Assembly: GCA_022510685.1 (NCBI GenBank) | Contig: JAFLTA010000027.1 | Span: forward strand, 1 to 37,155 | Origin: Lachnospiraceae bacterium | GTDB lineage: Bacteria > Bacillota > Clostridia > Lachnospirales > Lachnospiraceae | Length of the DNA stretch: 37,155 nucleotides | Reading direction: 5' to 3' | Shown: positions 8,726 through 16,836 of the stretch, in pieces | Position numbering within the stretch: the stretch's first letter is position 1 | How the letters are laid out: the number at the start of each line of letters is the position of its first letter | Program-made: the position numbers and the translations under genes | Notes under the pieces: generated by a model | The model's database searches: none | Told to the model about the DNA's origin: nothing | The model's input: only the letters and a program-made list of their open reading frames with translations

Positions 8726-9550
8726 TCAGCCTCCATACTGCCGGCGGTTTTTCTGATAATAAAAAACGTACTGTTGTATAATGCCTGCATTTCTGTCAAA
8801 AAGTGTGAAGGGGTCATTTCCGCCACACTCCTCTTCAATGGCACGGGAAATCCACACATCGACGGGAACACAAGCTGTCCTACTATATGCAAACAGACAC
8901 ACACAGTTCGCCACTTTTTTTCCAACACCATGAACCTTCTGAAGTTCTGCCATTAATTCCTCGTCACTATACTGTGAAATCTCATTCAAGTCCAGTTCCC
9001 CTGAAACCACTTTCCTGACTGCATCCATTATGTATGGCACTCTATATCCCAATCCACATTCCTGCAGTTCCTCCGGTGATGCATCTTTCATTTCGTCCGG
9101 TGTGGGAAATAAATATAAAGTCTCATATTCCGTTTCTACCTGCTGCCCGAATCTCTCTGCTAGAGCTTCCACGGACTTTGCAATTGCCGGGATGCTTTTT
9201 CTCTGAGAGATGATAAATGTAAGCAACATCTCCCAAGGAGCCTGCCGCAATACACGCAATCCCCTGCCACAGTTCATCGCTCTCTGCACAAATTTATGCT
9301 TTCCCGACTCTTCCTCATAAATACTATTGTAACTGCGCTCCAAGTCAAAATAATGATTCCATATGCCTTCCCACTCTTCCATGTTACAGGAGATAGAATA
9401 CTCCTGTTCTGCGGTTTGTTCTATGTAAATCACATGATTTTCTGTAACAAATCGATATCGTTTTTCATCAAATAACTTTGCCCGAAAACATTGTCCGCAG
9501 CCAGCAATCTTATCTAAGTCAAAGTCGTCATTAATTTTTATCTGTGTCAT
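8726..9550 (-). CDS. ogg: 8-oxoguanine DNA glycosylase (OGG1-like)
   Basis: 274 residues. The N-terminal domain starts IKINDDFDLDKIAGCGQCFR, the TATA-box-like fold opening of OGG1-type glycosylases. The helix-hairpin-helix LQKVHGVGKKVANCVCLF carries the Schiff-base Lys212, and VPVDVWISRAI carries the catalytic Asp231. It removes oxidised guanine opposite C in base-excision repair. The start at 9550 has AAGGTGA upstream; earlier in-frame codons lack one. It is the first gene of an apparent unit with scrB and the scrK remnant, an odd pairing of repair with sugar metabolism. About 130 bases upstream (9551-9683) are AT-rich and non-coding. Confidence 0.9.
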   Translation of the reverse strand: MTQIKINDDFDLDKIAGCGQCFRAKLFDEKRYRFVTENHVIYIEQTAEQEYSISCNMEEWEGIWNHYFDLERSYNSIYEEESGKHKFVQRAMNCGRGLRVLRQAPWEMLLTFIISQRKSIPAIAKSVEALAERFGQQVETEYETLYLFPTPDEMKDASPEELQECGLGYRVPYIMDAVRKVVSGELDLNEISQYSDEELMAELQKVHGVGKKVANCVCLFAYSRTACVPVDVWISRAIEEECGGNDPFTLFDRNAGIIQQYVFYYQKNRRQYGG

Positions 9551-9683
9551 GGTAATCACCTTGTTATACATCTTAATAATCAAATATACTTTGTATTGCG
9601 TCTGTAATATTTATAATTAGGCAAGAATACGGTTCAGTTAATTGCAAATCATTACACTTTAAGTTATTGATATATTCGTTATA

Positions 9684-10709
9684 CTAATTTAAAAATTTAT
9701 CAATTCCATCCGAAATCCCTTTCACGATTTTGTACTGATAATCCTCCGATGCCATCAATTTATCCTCTTTCGGATTTGACATATATCCCATTTCCACGAT
9801 GGTAACGGGCACCTGCGCCCAATTAATCCCACTCATGGTATCTGTTTCCCACACGTATTGCTTCTTACATCCGGTGGATGCTACCAGTTCGTCCAAGACA
9901 TAAGTAGCCAGTTTCTTACTCTTTTTATATAGCTTTGCATTATAAGGATTCCCCGAAGTTTGGCATATGGTCATGGCTCCGTTTGTGGAAGTATCATCCG
10001 CTCCGTTTGCATGGATACGGACAAAGGCATCCGCATCTGAGCTGTTGGCAATGTCCGCTCTATCAATATTACTCATATCCACATTGTTTTTCGTCCTGGT
10101 CATTATGACTTCATACCCTCTGTCTTCCAACTCTTGCTGCAGCTTCAAAGACACCTGCAGTGTAAGTTCATATTCTGCCAATCCACTGGTCTTTCCGCTT
10201 GTGCCGGAACTCACCTTTGCTTTCATTACACTTGAGCCCGGTCCTATCGGCTCCTGGGATGAATTTCCCTTCTTTTGATGCCCTGCATCAATCACTACCA
10301 GATACCCATTGGAATTTTCACTTTTTTCTTTGAGATACTTTGACGCAATATAGTATTCTCCGTCGTCCAACAAAACCCGACACCACTCGTCTCCTGCTTC
10401 CAAAATATCTACGACAGCATGTCTGTCCAACTTCTTATAAACTTTAGAATCCGTAGTTGCCTCTGTTCTGACATTCACCCTGTCCGTAGTGTACATCTGA
10501 CCGATTGGAACCAAATCCTCCTGAGGCTCCGCAGTACTTTCTGCCTCATCTTCCGTATCCTCTAAGGCTTCTGCAGACCGGTTCGGTTGTGATGTTGCTT
10601 CCTGTGTGGTAACATCCTTATTTTTCTCTGCGCTACCATTACACGCAGTCAGAGATAGAACAGCACATAGGCATAACAGTATCCGATTCACTTTATATCG
10701 TACTTTCAT
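9684..10709 (-). CDS. Lipoprotein N-acetylmuramoyl-L-alanine amidase with SH3b domain
   Basis: 341 residues. A lipoprotein signal ends in LSLTAC (lipobox), followed by an acidic, Thr/Glu-rich linker, an SH3b wall-binding domain around residues 75-130 (TDRVNVRTEATTDSKVYKKL) and an Amidase_3 domain to the end. Zinc and catalytic residues are visible as VVIDAGHQ, GLAEYELT, VRIHANG and VTIVEMGYMSNP. It cleaves the amide bond between MurNAc and the stem peptide, acting outside the membrane in wall remodelling or cell separation. An alternative TTG start three codons upstream (10718) is nearer to AAAGGA, so the exact N-terminus is uncertain; ATG at 10709 gives the better signal peptide. Confidence 0.9.
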   Translation of the reverse strand: MKVRYKVNRILLCLCAVLSLTACNGSAEKNKDVTTQEATSQPNRSAEALEDTEDEAESTAEPQEDLVPIGQMYTTDRVNVRTEATTDSKVYKKLDRHAVVDILEAGDEWCRVLLDDGEYYIASKYLKEKSENSNGYLVVIDAGHQKKGNSSQEPIGPGSSVMKAKVSSGTSGKTSGLAEYELTLQVSLKLQQELEDRGYEVIMTRTKNNVDMSNIDRADIANSSDADAFVRIHANGADDTSTNGAMTICQTSGNPYNAKLYKKSKKLATYVLDELVASTGCKKQYVWETDTMSGINWAQVPVTIVEMGYMSNPKEDKLMASEDYQYKIVKGISDGIDKFLN

Positions 10710-10776
10710 TTCAGGCAACCCTTTTTCCTTTCAAACGAAATCGAAATGTCTCAGTATTACCATTTCATTAGAAACC

Positions 10777-11124
10777 TCAAAACCTCTCTGACCACTCTGC
10801 CTCCTTAAAGCCGGTAAGCACACACTCTCCATCCACAACAAGCGGACGTTTCACAAGCATTCCATTCGTGGCGAGAATCTTCAGCCCTTCATCCTCACTC
10901 ATAGACGGAAGCTTATCTTTCAGTTTCATCTCCTTATACAATATACCGCTGGTATTAAAGAATCTCTTAAGGGGAAGTCCGCTTTTTTCATACCACTCTT
11001 TTAATTCATCATAAGAGGGATTATCCTCCACGATATGGCGGTCTGTGTATTCAATATTATGCTCATCCAACCACTTTTTTGCTTTCTTGCAGGTTGAACA
11101 CTTTGGATATTCTAAAAATAACAT
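10777..11124 (-). CDS. ArsC/Spx-family thioredoxin-fold protein
   Basis: 115 residues. The N-terminus FLEYPKCSTCKKAKKWLDEH holds a CxxC (Cys9, Cys12) as in the YusI/YffB/Spx branch, and the C-terminal part MLVKRPLVVDGE contains the conserved RP turn of ArsC-like proteins. Family members are arsenate-reductase-like thiol enzymes or, for Spx, RNA polymerase-binding stress regulators; the short length and conserved RPL favour the reductase-like group. A GGAGGT site sits 6 bases before the ATG. It stands alone, with about 130 non-coding bases on the nitroreductase side and no arsenic genes nearby, so arsenic resistance is not implied. Confidence 0.87.
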   Translation of the reverse strand: MLFLEYPKCSTCKKAKKWLDEHNIEYTDRHIVEDNPSYDELKEWYEKSGLPLKRFFNTSGILYKEMKLKDKLPSMSEDEGLKILATNGMLVKRPLVVDGECVLTGFKEAEWSERF

Positions 11125-11253
11125 TTCTGTACCTCCATTATTTCATATAAGTATTTTATCTTTCGTCCAGCCAATATAACAGTGCAAGACGAAACAGGGT
11201 TCAGATTAGCGTCATCATGCTAGCATAACGGCTCCCCACACCTAAATCAACTG

Positions 11254-11787
11254 CTATATAAACGTCACCTGTCTTTTATAATCATATTCATGTGGCGTTT
11301 TGTCATCTGCCTTGTAACCTACCGCAAGAGCAATCTCGAAAGAATAACCCTCCGGTATTTGGAGAGCCTTGGAAAAATATTCCTGCTTCTCACCATGCAG
11401 TGCATCATAAACACATCCGATAATCAGTGTTCCCAGACCAAGGCTCTCTGCCGCCAGCGTCATATTCTCCACCGCGATTCCGGCATCTACCTTACTCCAC
11501 TTGAAACCATCTTCCGCACTTAAGAAGATAAGCGTCGGTGCCTCATAGTAAAAATTGTGGGGCTGTTCTCCCTGCTCCCGAAGGCGTCTCTTTTCTTCAT
11601 CCAGTTCTGATAAGATAGGATGGTCTCCATTTATGACAGAAAAATGGATTTCCTGCTTGTTCATTCCAGTCGGCGCCTGCAGTCCTGCTTCCAAAATAAT
11701 GTCTAAATCCGACTTTGATATTTTTTCATCTGTGTATGCTCTGGCTGAGCTTCTGTTTTTGATTGTTTCTAACACACCGTTTGGCAT
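11254..11787 (-). CDS. Nitroreductase-family FMN oxidoreductase
   Basis: 177 residues from the chosen start MPNGVLETIKNRSSARAYTD, whose RSSARAY is the FMN-phosphate-binding N-terminal motif of the family. Further features are LQAPTGMNKQ, ENMTLAAESLGLGTLIIGCV and a C-terminal ALAVGYKADDKTP. Such enzymes use NAD(P)H and bound FMN to reduce nitroaromatics, quinones or flavins; the physiological substrate is unknown. ATGs at 11808 and further upstream are in frame; AAGGAG lies 11 bases before 11787, so the start is tentative. It is downstream of and on the same strand as the ABC operon, 87 bases away. Confidence 0.88.
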   Translation of the reverse strand: MPNGVLETIKNRSSARAYTDEKISKSDLDIILEAGLQAPTGMNKQEIHFSVINGDHPILSELDEEKRRLREQGEQPHNFYYEAPTLIFLSAEDGFKWSKVDAGIAVENMTLAAESLGLGTLIIGCVYDALHGEKQEYFSKALQIPEGYSFEIALAVGYKADDKTPHEYDYKRQVTFI

Positions 11788-11874
11788 TTGCTTGTCATCT
11801 CCTTCCATAATTGTTTGAATAATTCCAGTAATTAGTATATCACGCGGGCAAAGACATGGCAATGTATTATCTGC

Positions 11875-12480
11875 TCATGAGGTTTTGAGTGCACCGTCAT
11901 TCATCTCGATTACCTCATCAAAACATTCCTGCCGCTCTTTATCAACCGCATGTGCCGCCACAATTACAATCTTACCTCTATCCCTTAACTGAATCAGATG
12001 TTCAAACACGATATCGTAGCTCTCCTCATCCAGTGCATTAAACGGCTCATCCAAAAGAACAACATCCGGGTCTTCCATAACTGCCTGCGCAATTCCAAGT
12101 CTTTGTTTCATTCCCAGCGAAAAACTTTTCACCTTTTTATTTCTGGAATCAAATAAATGAAATAATTTTAAGTATTCTTCTATCTGCTCTTTTCCAATCT
12201 TTTTATTGATGTCAGCGAGATACTTGAGATTGTAAAATGCAGTCTCATTGTCAATGAAAGACGGATTTTCAATCACAACTCCAAAATCATACATTTCATC
12301 GCAGACCACCTCTCCATGACTGGGCGCAATCAAACCGCATATCGCCCTTAAAAGCATAGTTTTCCCGCATCCATTATGACCTTTCAAAAGGTATAATCCA
12401 CCTTCCTCAAAAGTCAAGTTAATATTTTTCAGCACCTGTTTCCCTTTTAATGTTTTTTCATATTCCTTTACACTAATCAT
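11875..12480 (-). CDS. ABC transporter ATP-binding protein
   Basis: 201 residues, a short single-domain ATPase. Walker A GHNGCGKT is at 34-41, the signature FSLGMKQRL near 122, and Walker B VVLLDEPFNALDE near 142, with an H-loop in VVAAHAV. It powers the membrane proteins encoded immediately upstream: its ATG overlaps the stop of the preceding gene by four bases (ATGA). The subfamily resembles ATPases of BcrABC/bacteriocin-immunity-type exporters, but no substrate is shown by the sequence. It is the last gene of a four-gene overlapping operon. Confidence 0.92.
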   Translation of the reverse strand: MISVKEYEKTLKGKQVLKNINLTFEEGGLYLLKGHNGCGKTMLLRAICGLIAPSHGEVVCDEMYDFGVVIENPSFIDNETAFYNLKYLADINKKIGKEQIEEYLKLFHLFDSRNKKVKSFSLGMKQRLGIAQAVMEDPDVVLLDEPFNALDEESYDIVFEHLIQLRDRGKIVIVAAHAVDKERQECFDEVIEMNDGALKTS

Positions 12481-13079
12481 AGTCTCTCCTCCCTCTTCAC
12501 CTTTTTAATAATGATTAAAATAGACAACATAATGACAGATAATAATATCAATATTGTCCATACTTTACTCAGATTCGTCCTGCCTATGAAAATAAGCCCG
12601 AGCATAATACCGATATCTATGAGCAATTCCCTTCTGGTGATACTGTTCCCAGCCGCCATGGCTGACATCAGACAAATCGCCGCGACTAAAAGCACCAAGA
12701 CATACCGAACGTGATAATATATGAGCAGAACGGTTATTTTTCCTGTCAAAATAAATTCGAGCAGTAACGCCCCCACAGTAAGCCCAATCAATATCCTTAA
12801 AATTTCTGTGCATAAAGCATTATATAATGTGTTTTTCTGTTTTTTCCTGACCAAAATATATGTATATAGCGTCTGATACCGAAGAACCCTGCCGGCAATC
12901 ACATGAACGCTCATAGCAAGCATAAAATAAGCTAATATAAATTCAAAAAGATTAATCTCATGCATTCCTCTGTCGTAACCTTCATAGAGAATCCGCAGGG
13001 AACCTCCCCAGTCATATCCGAAATATTCACTGTGAAGACCTGATAATACAACCAAAATATAAACAAAAACTCCTACCAT
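12477..13079 (-). CDS. Membrane protein of ABC operon (third membrane subunit)
   Basis: 200 residues with about six hydrophobic segments, including MVGVFVYILVVLSG at the start, FILAYFMLAMSVHVI, a stretch around GLTVGALLLEFIL, and IGIMLGLIFIG plus VWTILILLSVIMLSILIII at the end. No named domain is recognised. The start at 13079 is chosen because its ATG overlaps the TGA of the preceding gene (TGATG) with GAGGGAG upstream. The size and coupling to the ATPase suggest it is a permease-type subunit. Confidence 0.75.
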   Translation of the reverse strand: MVGVFVYILVVLSGLHSEYFGYDWGGSLRILYEGYDRGMHEINLFEFILAYFMLAMSVHVIAGRVLRYQTLYTYILVRKKQKNTLYNALCTEILRILIGLTVGALLLEFILTGKITVLLIYYHVRYVLVLLVAAICLMSAMAAGNSITRRELLIDIGIMLGLIFIGRTNLSKVWTILILLSVIMLSILIIIKKVKREERL

Positions 13080-13693
13080 CAATAATACTCCCTCTTTCTC
13101 AATAAACATTTCATGACCAACATCAACAGAAAGTAAAAAAATAACGCTGCCCATAGTATTCCGGTCATCGAAATGTAAAAGTCCATATCAAGTGCCAGGG
13201 AAAAGGTCAGACAAACTAAATCTGCCAGAATTACAACAATAACAGCCAGAACTCTGTTAAATATAATATTCAAAATATTATAAAAGAGATAAACTACATT
13301 GTTTAACACGCAAAAAATCCCACAGTAAGCTCCGACAGAAAATACATCTGACCAGTCACAAGGGACATTAAATCGGATAAAAAGCAAAAGCAGGCTTGCC
13401 ATGAAAATCCCATAGATAACGCTCAGTTTCATTCCATTCCCCACAATTACCTTAAACATCTGATTCCTGCACCGGACAATATACTGGGGATTTTTTATAT
13501 CCTCAGTATTATTCAGCAATAGTAAAACCATTATCAGCATATTATTCAGCATAAACTTCTGCGGTCTGAAAATTTCAGCCAGCACAGTCTCTAACCCTGT
13601 TTTGGCAGTTTCCGAATATTCTGCTGCCACATATGCCCATATGACACCGCCAAAAATAACTAACAACACATTTATTTGATTTTTTTTACTCAT
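13079..13693 (-). CDS. Membrane protein of ABC operon (second membrane subunit)
   Basis: 204 residues with about five or six membrane segments (VLLVIFGGVIWAYVAAEY, MLIMVLLLLN, VIYGIFMASLLLLFI, VGAYCGIFCVLNNVVYLF, AVIVVILADLVCLTFSLAL, ILWAALFFYFLLMLVM). It has no recognisable catalytic motif. Its ATG overlaps the stop of the 293-aa gene and its stop overlaps the next start, so three membrane proteins are made in strict order. It is probably part of one exporter or immunity complex with the ATPase at 11875-12480. Confidence 0.75.
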   Translation of the reverse strand: MSKKNQINVLLVIFGGVIWAYVAAEYSETAKTGLETVLAEIFRPQKFMLNNMLIMVLLLLNNTEDIKNPQYIVRCRNQMFKVIVGNGMKLSVIYGIFMASLLLLFIRFNVPCDWSDVFSVGAYCGIFCVLNNVVYLFYNILNIIFNRVLAVIVVILADLVCLTFSLALDMDFYISMTGILWAALFFYFLLMLVMKCLLRKREYY

Positions 13694-14571
13694 AAGTACG
13701 CCTTTTTCCCTCTTACCAGATAAATATTCATAATAAAGAAAACCACAACGATCAAGAATACTGGCAAGACAAATTCATCTGCCCAGTTTATTCTCTCTGT
13801 AGCATAGAATTCTACAGAGGATAACAAAAATCTGTCCGGCACAAAAGCAGATAAATGATTCACTATATTACTTGATACACCGCCCAGCAACTGTCCCAAA
13901 ATTGACACAATGACCAACGGTCCAAAATATAAGAATAATCCTGTCAGGGAACACCAATACTTATTATTCAACAATATAGAAAGCCCGTATGAGAGCATCA
14001 TACAGCAGATCATATAAATCATGAGTTTTGAAAAATGAATCACAATAAAACCAATGCATTTTTGTATCGTTGGATTCTGCATATTTAAGCAGACCGTAAT
14101 AGCCGCGTTTTTTTCCACCGGGAAGAAAAACAGTGAAAGCATTGTCATAAAAACAAACACCGCAAACAGAATAGAAATTACATATAAAATATTGGCAGTC
14201 AGTATACTCCATGTCATCTTTGAGTAGTCTGCCCTTGTAATAATAAAATTTCCCAGCCCATCCAGTCTGAGCTTATACTCTTTAGAAGCCACCAACAATC
14301 CGGCTAACATTGACACTGCAATGACAAACACCATATAAAAATCCGAAGACGCCAGAAACCCGATCCAGTATGTAAATCCATTATAGCCTTCGTATATTTG
14401 CTTTACACGGTCAATATCTACATCAACGGCTCCCGAATTCAGTGTATTCAGCAATTCCTTCTGTTCCACCCATGTAAAATAGTAACTGAACAATATGGGT
14501 ACAACACAGATTATTGGCATCACAATTGAATAGATGGATTTAAAACATCTTTTCAGTTCATTTTTTATCAT
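13690..14571 (-). CDS. ABC-2-like membrane protein, first gene of the operon
   Basis: 293 residues. It starts MIKNELKRCFKSIYSIVMP, a cytoplasmic amphipathic start typical of ABC-2 permeases, then has about six membrane segments with an extracellular loop after the first (EQKELLNTLNSGAVDVDIDRV). GAGGGG lies 7 bases before the ATG. A short palindrome, CCTGTCGGCAGG, sits in the leader at 14599-14610. It overlaps the next gene by four bases. Together with the next two membrane proteins and the ATPase it probably exports or excludes a peptide or lipid; that substrate class is inference. Confidence 0.8.
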   Translation of the reverse strand: MIKNELKRCFKSIYSIVMPIICVVPILFSYYFTWVEQKELLNTLNSGAVDVDIDRVKQIYEGYNGFTYWIGFLASSDFYMVFVIAVSMLAGLLVASKEYKLRLDGLGNFIITRADYSKMTWSILTANILYVISILFAVFVFMTMLSLFFFPVEKNAAITVCLNMQNPTIQKCIGFIVIHFSKLMIYMICCMMLSYGLSILLNNKYWCSLTGLFLYFGPLVIVSILGQLLGGVSSNIVNHLSAFVPDRFLLSSVEFYATERINWADEFVLPVFLIVVVFFIMNIYLVRGKKAYL

Positions 14572-14669
14572 ATTTTTAACCCCTCATTTGTTTTTTGCCT
14601 GTCGGCAGGAACCTATCAAAACAGTCCGGCATATATGCTGCACCGGTTAAATGTCGACATCCTCTTGAT

Positions 14670-14701
14670 AAGAGTATCCGGAGCATATTCCGGATACTCT
14701 T
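14670..14701 (-). terminator. 13-bp hairpin after carbonic anhydrase
   Basis: Arms AAGAGTATCCGGA and TCCGGATACTCTT pair perfectly with a 6-base loop. It lies just downstream of the carbonic anhydrase on the minus strand and upstream of the ABC operon. A U-tract is weak, so termination is likely but not certain. A smaller GCCG/CGGC hairpin adjoins at 14707-14718. Confidence 0.6.
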
Positions 14702-14732
14702 CCCTGCCGTATTCGGCTTAAACCTCATATTA

Positions 14733-15299
14733 TTATAAAAATTCTACACTGCCGTCCTCCAGGTGATAGAGAGCTCCGCACACCTGCAGACCATCGCCCC
14801 CATCCTGAATCTTCAGACTTTCTTTAATCATCTTCATGCTGTTCTTTACATTCAAGCAGCAAGCAGTGTGATCATCCTTCTCGTCACCGATAGCCTTTTT
14901 GATTTGATCTGTAATGTACTTAATATATCCCCCCGGATTGTCACCCATTGCCGCACCCACTGCGCCACAATGATTATGGCCCATGACTACGACCAAAGGA
15001 CTTCCTAAATGATCCGCAGCATATTCAATACTGCCGAGCTGATGGTTATCAATCACATTACCCGCTACGCGGATGACAAACAACTCTCCAATCCCTGCAC
15101 TGAAAATACTCTCAGGAATCACCCTGGAATCAGAACAAGTAACTATGATAGCATAGGGAAACTGTCCCTCCTCACAGGTCTGCCGACGCAACATCAAAGA
15201 AATGTCTCCCTCACCGTGCTTTGCATCCAGATAGCGTTTGTTACCATCTTTCAATTTTTTCAAAGCTTCCTCTGCGGTACATGTACTTTTTGCACTCAT
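14733..15299 (-). CDS. Beta-class carbonic anhydrase
   Basis: 188 residues, a compact beta-carbonic anhydrase. The zinc ligands are visible: Cys55 and Asp57 in VTCSDSRV, His108 and Cys111 in GHNHCGAV; the Asp-Arg dyad (Asp57, Arg59) is intact. It interconverts CO2 and bicarbonate in the cytosol, supplying bicarbonate for carboxylations in an anaerobe. GAGGAGGT sits just before the ATG, and a good promoter lies at 15409-15437. It is monocistronic, ending in a hairpin. Confidence 0.93.
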   Translation of the reverse strand: MSAKSTCTAEEALKKLKDGNKRYLDAKHGEGDISLMLRRQTCEEGQFPYAIIVTCSDSRVIPESIFSAGIGELFVIRVAGNVIDNHQLGSIEYAADHLGSPLVVVMGHNHCGAVGAAMGDNPGGYIKYITDQIKKAIGDEKDDHTACCLNVKNSMKMIKESLKIQDGGDGLQVCGALYHLEDGSVEFL

Positions 15300-15408
15300 C
15301 TTGATTTACCTCCTCTTTGTGTTAATTTTTAATTGTTTTGATTTTCCCGCTGATCCATTGAACCTTGCAGGTAAGATTCTTGTACTTTGAATTGTACACT
15401 CTTTTGTA

Positions 15409-15437
15409 ATTTTACCATTTGACATTATATTGGTCAA
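15409..15437 (-). promoter_or_regulatory. Promoter of the carbonic anhydrase gene
   Basis: On the minus strand TTGACC, a 17-base spacer and TAAAAT match a sigma-A promoter, about 110 bases upstream of the carbonic anhydrase start. The long leader between them shows no strong structure. Confidence 0.65.
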
Positions 15438-15548
15438 TTTATTTTTGTTCGCAAACAACAGCTAGAGTTATTTGGGAAAATATGTAAGACTACAAGAAAT
15501 ACTTAAAACTTTCTTAGGGCCCTTCTGCTCGTATTTTCTGAAAACAAT

Positions 15549-16814
15549 TTACTCTATCATATCGACCTCTAATAATTCAGAGAAATATTGTTCTTTTTTA
15601 TCCTGCATCTGTCTCTCAGCTAATTCTTTCTTATCATTAAAAAACTCCCTTTGTCTCGTCTGGATTTCATAAAGACCAGAAGCAATCTGTTCTAATGCAG
15701 TCGAAATATGATCTGTCATAAACAATCCCTGATCATAATCCTGATTTGAAAAAATCTGTCTTAACAACCCATTTGTTTTCGAGTAATAATAACGCTTATC
15801 CCCACAGACATCTTTTAGGATATTCATTGCTGGAATATTATTAGCCATTGCAAGAACAAACAAATGATATCTTTGACAAAGCACAAACTTAGCATCTTGG
15901 ACAAGATGCTGGATATCTTCTATTCTCCTATATTCCAGTCCATCAAAGCCCAAAAAAATCAATTCCGGTATTTCCTGTTTCAAAAAATCCGCCTGCTTCT
16001 CCCCTCCATACATTTTGTCTAACGGAACAAAGAGCACTGTCAAATGGTATCGTTGTTTCATAACCATAACAAAGTTTCGTATTTGGGGAAGCAATGTTTT
16101 TAATTCTTCAATCGAACTATACAATTCTAACAAAATATACTCGTTTTCTCCTTGCTCTTTCATCAGGGTAGAAGGGATTTTTTTTAATCTTGTATCCAGA
16201 AAATACAAATCATCTGGCAATAAGTAAATCGGACTTCGAATTCCCATCCGTTGTAAATTATCAATCGAAAATACATCATCTCTCGTCGCCAGACGAGCGT
16301 GATGCAAAGATAAAAAGAAACCTCTAAATAATTCTTCGCTTTCATCGAAAGGACCATATGTATTCCCACCAAAAAAAATCGGTTTTCCCGCCTCTTCTGC
16401 TGCCAAGATCACAGACATAATGGATATTAATTTTCCTTTTCTATGCTTAGCACTCCATACACGATTAAAATATCCCCCTCCACATACATATAAAATATCA
16501 ATTTGTGCTACTGTTTCCCGTACTGTCTCCATATTTGAGATAAACGCAAATATCTCTGCGGAGGACAAAACTGTATCATCATACTCAACGGAATAGTGCT
16601 CTCCATACTGAGGAGTATAACGGTATTGGTTTTCAGCCACAACCTGCTGTATATGAAAATCGCTCAGATATTGTTTTTGTAAGACATCTAAAAAACCAGG
16701 CTTGTATGTAAACACGATACTTTCTGCAGGATGCAGAAAATATATAGCATTTACCAACATAGCATAGTCTCCGAAATTAGTATCACCAAATGGTCCAACA
16801 AAACCAACTTTCAA
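15549..16814 (-). CDS. Polysaccharide pyruvyl transferase family protein
   Basis: 421 residues starting at TTG, supported by GGAGGTGG four bases upstream and only 22 bases after the ATP-grasp gene. The N-terminus VGFVGPFGDTNFGDYAMLVN is the GN(x)GD-type opening of the CsaB/WcaK pyruvyl-transferase fold. Later come DILYVCGGGYFNRVWSAKHR, PIFFGGNTYGPF and VLCQRYHLFVLAMANNIPA, the conserved nucleotide-sugar/PEP side. Members add pyruvate ketals to wall or capsular polysaccharides. Here the gene lacks a polysaccharide locus and is paired with an ATP-grasp/HAD fusion, so the acceptor is unknown and another glycosyltransferase-like role is possible. Confidence 0.8.
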   Translation of the reverse strand: MKVGFVGPFGDTNFGDYAMLVNAIYFLHPAESIVFTYKPGFLDVLQKQYLSDFHIQQVVAENQYRYTPQYGEHYSVEYDDTVLSSAEIFAFISNMETVRETVAQIDILYVCGGGYFNRVWSAKHRKGKLISIMSVILAAEEAGKPIFFGGNTYGPFDESEELFRGFFLSLHHARLATRDDVFSIDNLQRMGIRSPIYLLPDDLYFLDTRLKKIPSTLMKEQGENEYILLELYSSIEELKTLLPQIRNFVMVMKQRYHLTVLFVPLDKMYGGEKQADFLKQEIPELIFLGFDGLEYRRIEDIQHLVQDAKFVLCQRYHLFVLAMANNIPAMNILKDVCGDKRYYYSKTNGLLRQIFSNQDYDQGLFMTDHISTALEQIASGLYEIQTRQREFFNDKKELAERQMQDKKEQYFSELLEVDMIE

Positions 16815-16836
16815 TTCCCCACCTCCTGGTATTACA

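Noticed and set aside
10777-11124. Arsenate reductase of an arsenic-resistance operon
   Set aside because: The protein is ArsC/Spx-like, but there is no ArsR, ArsB/Acr3 or ArsA gene nearby.
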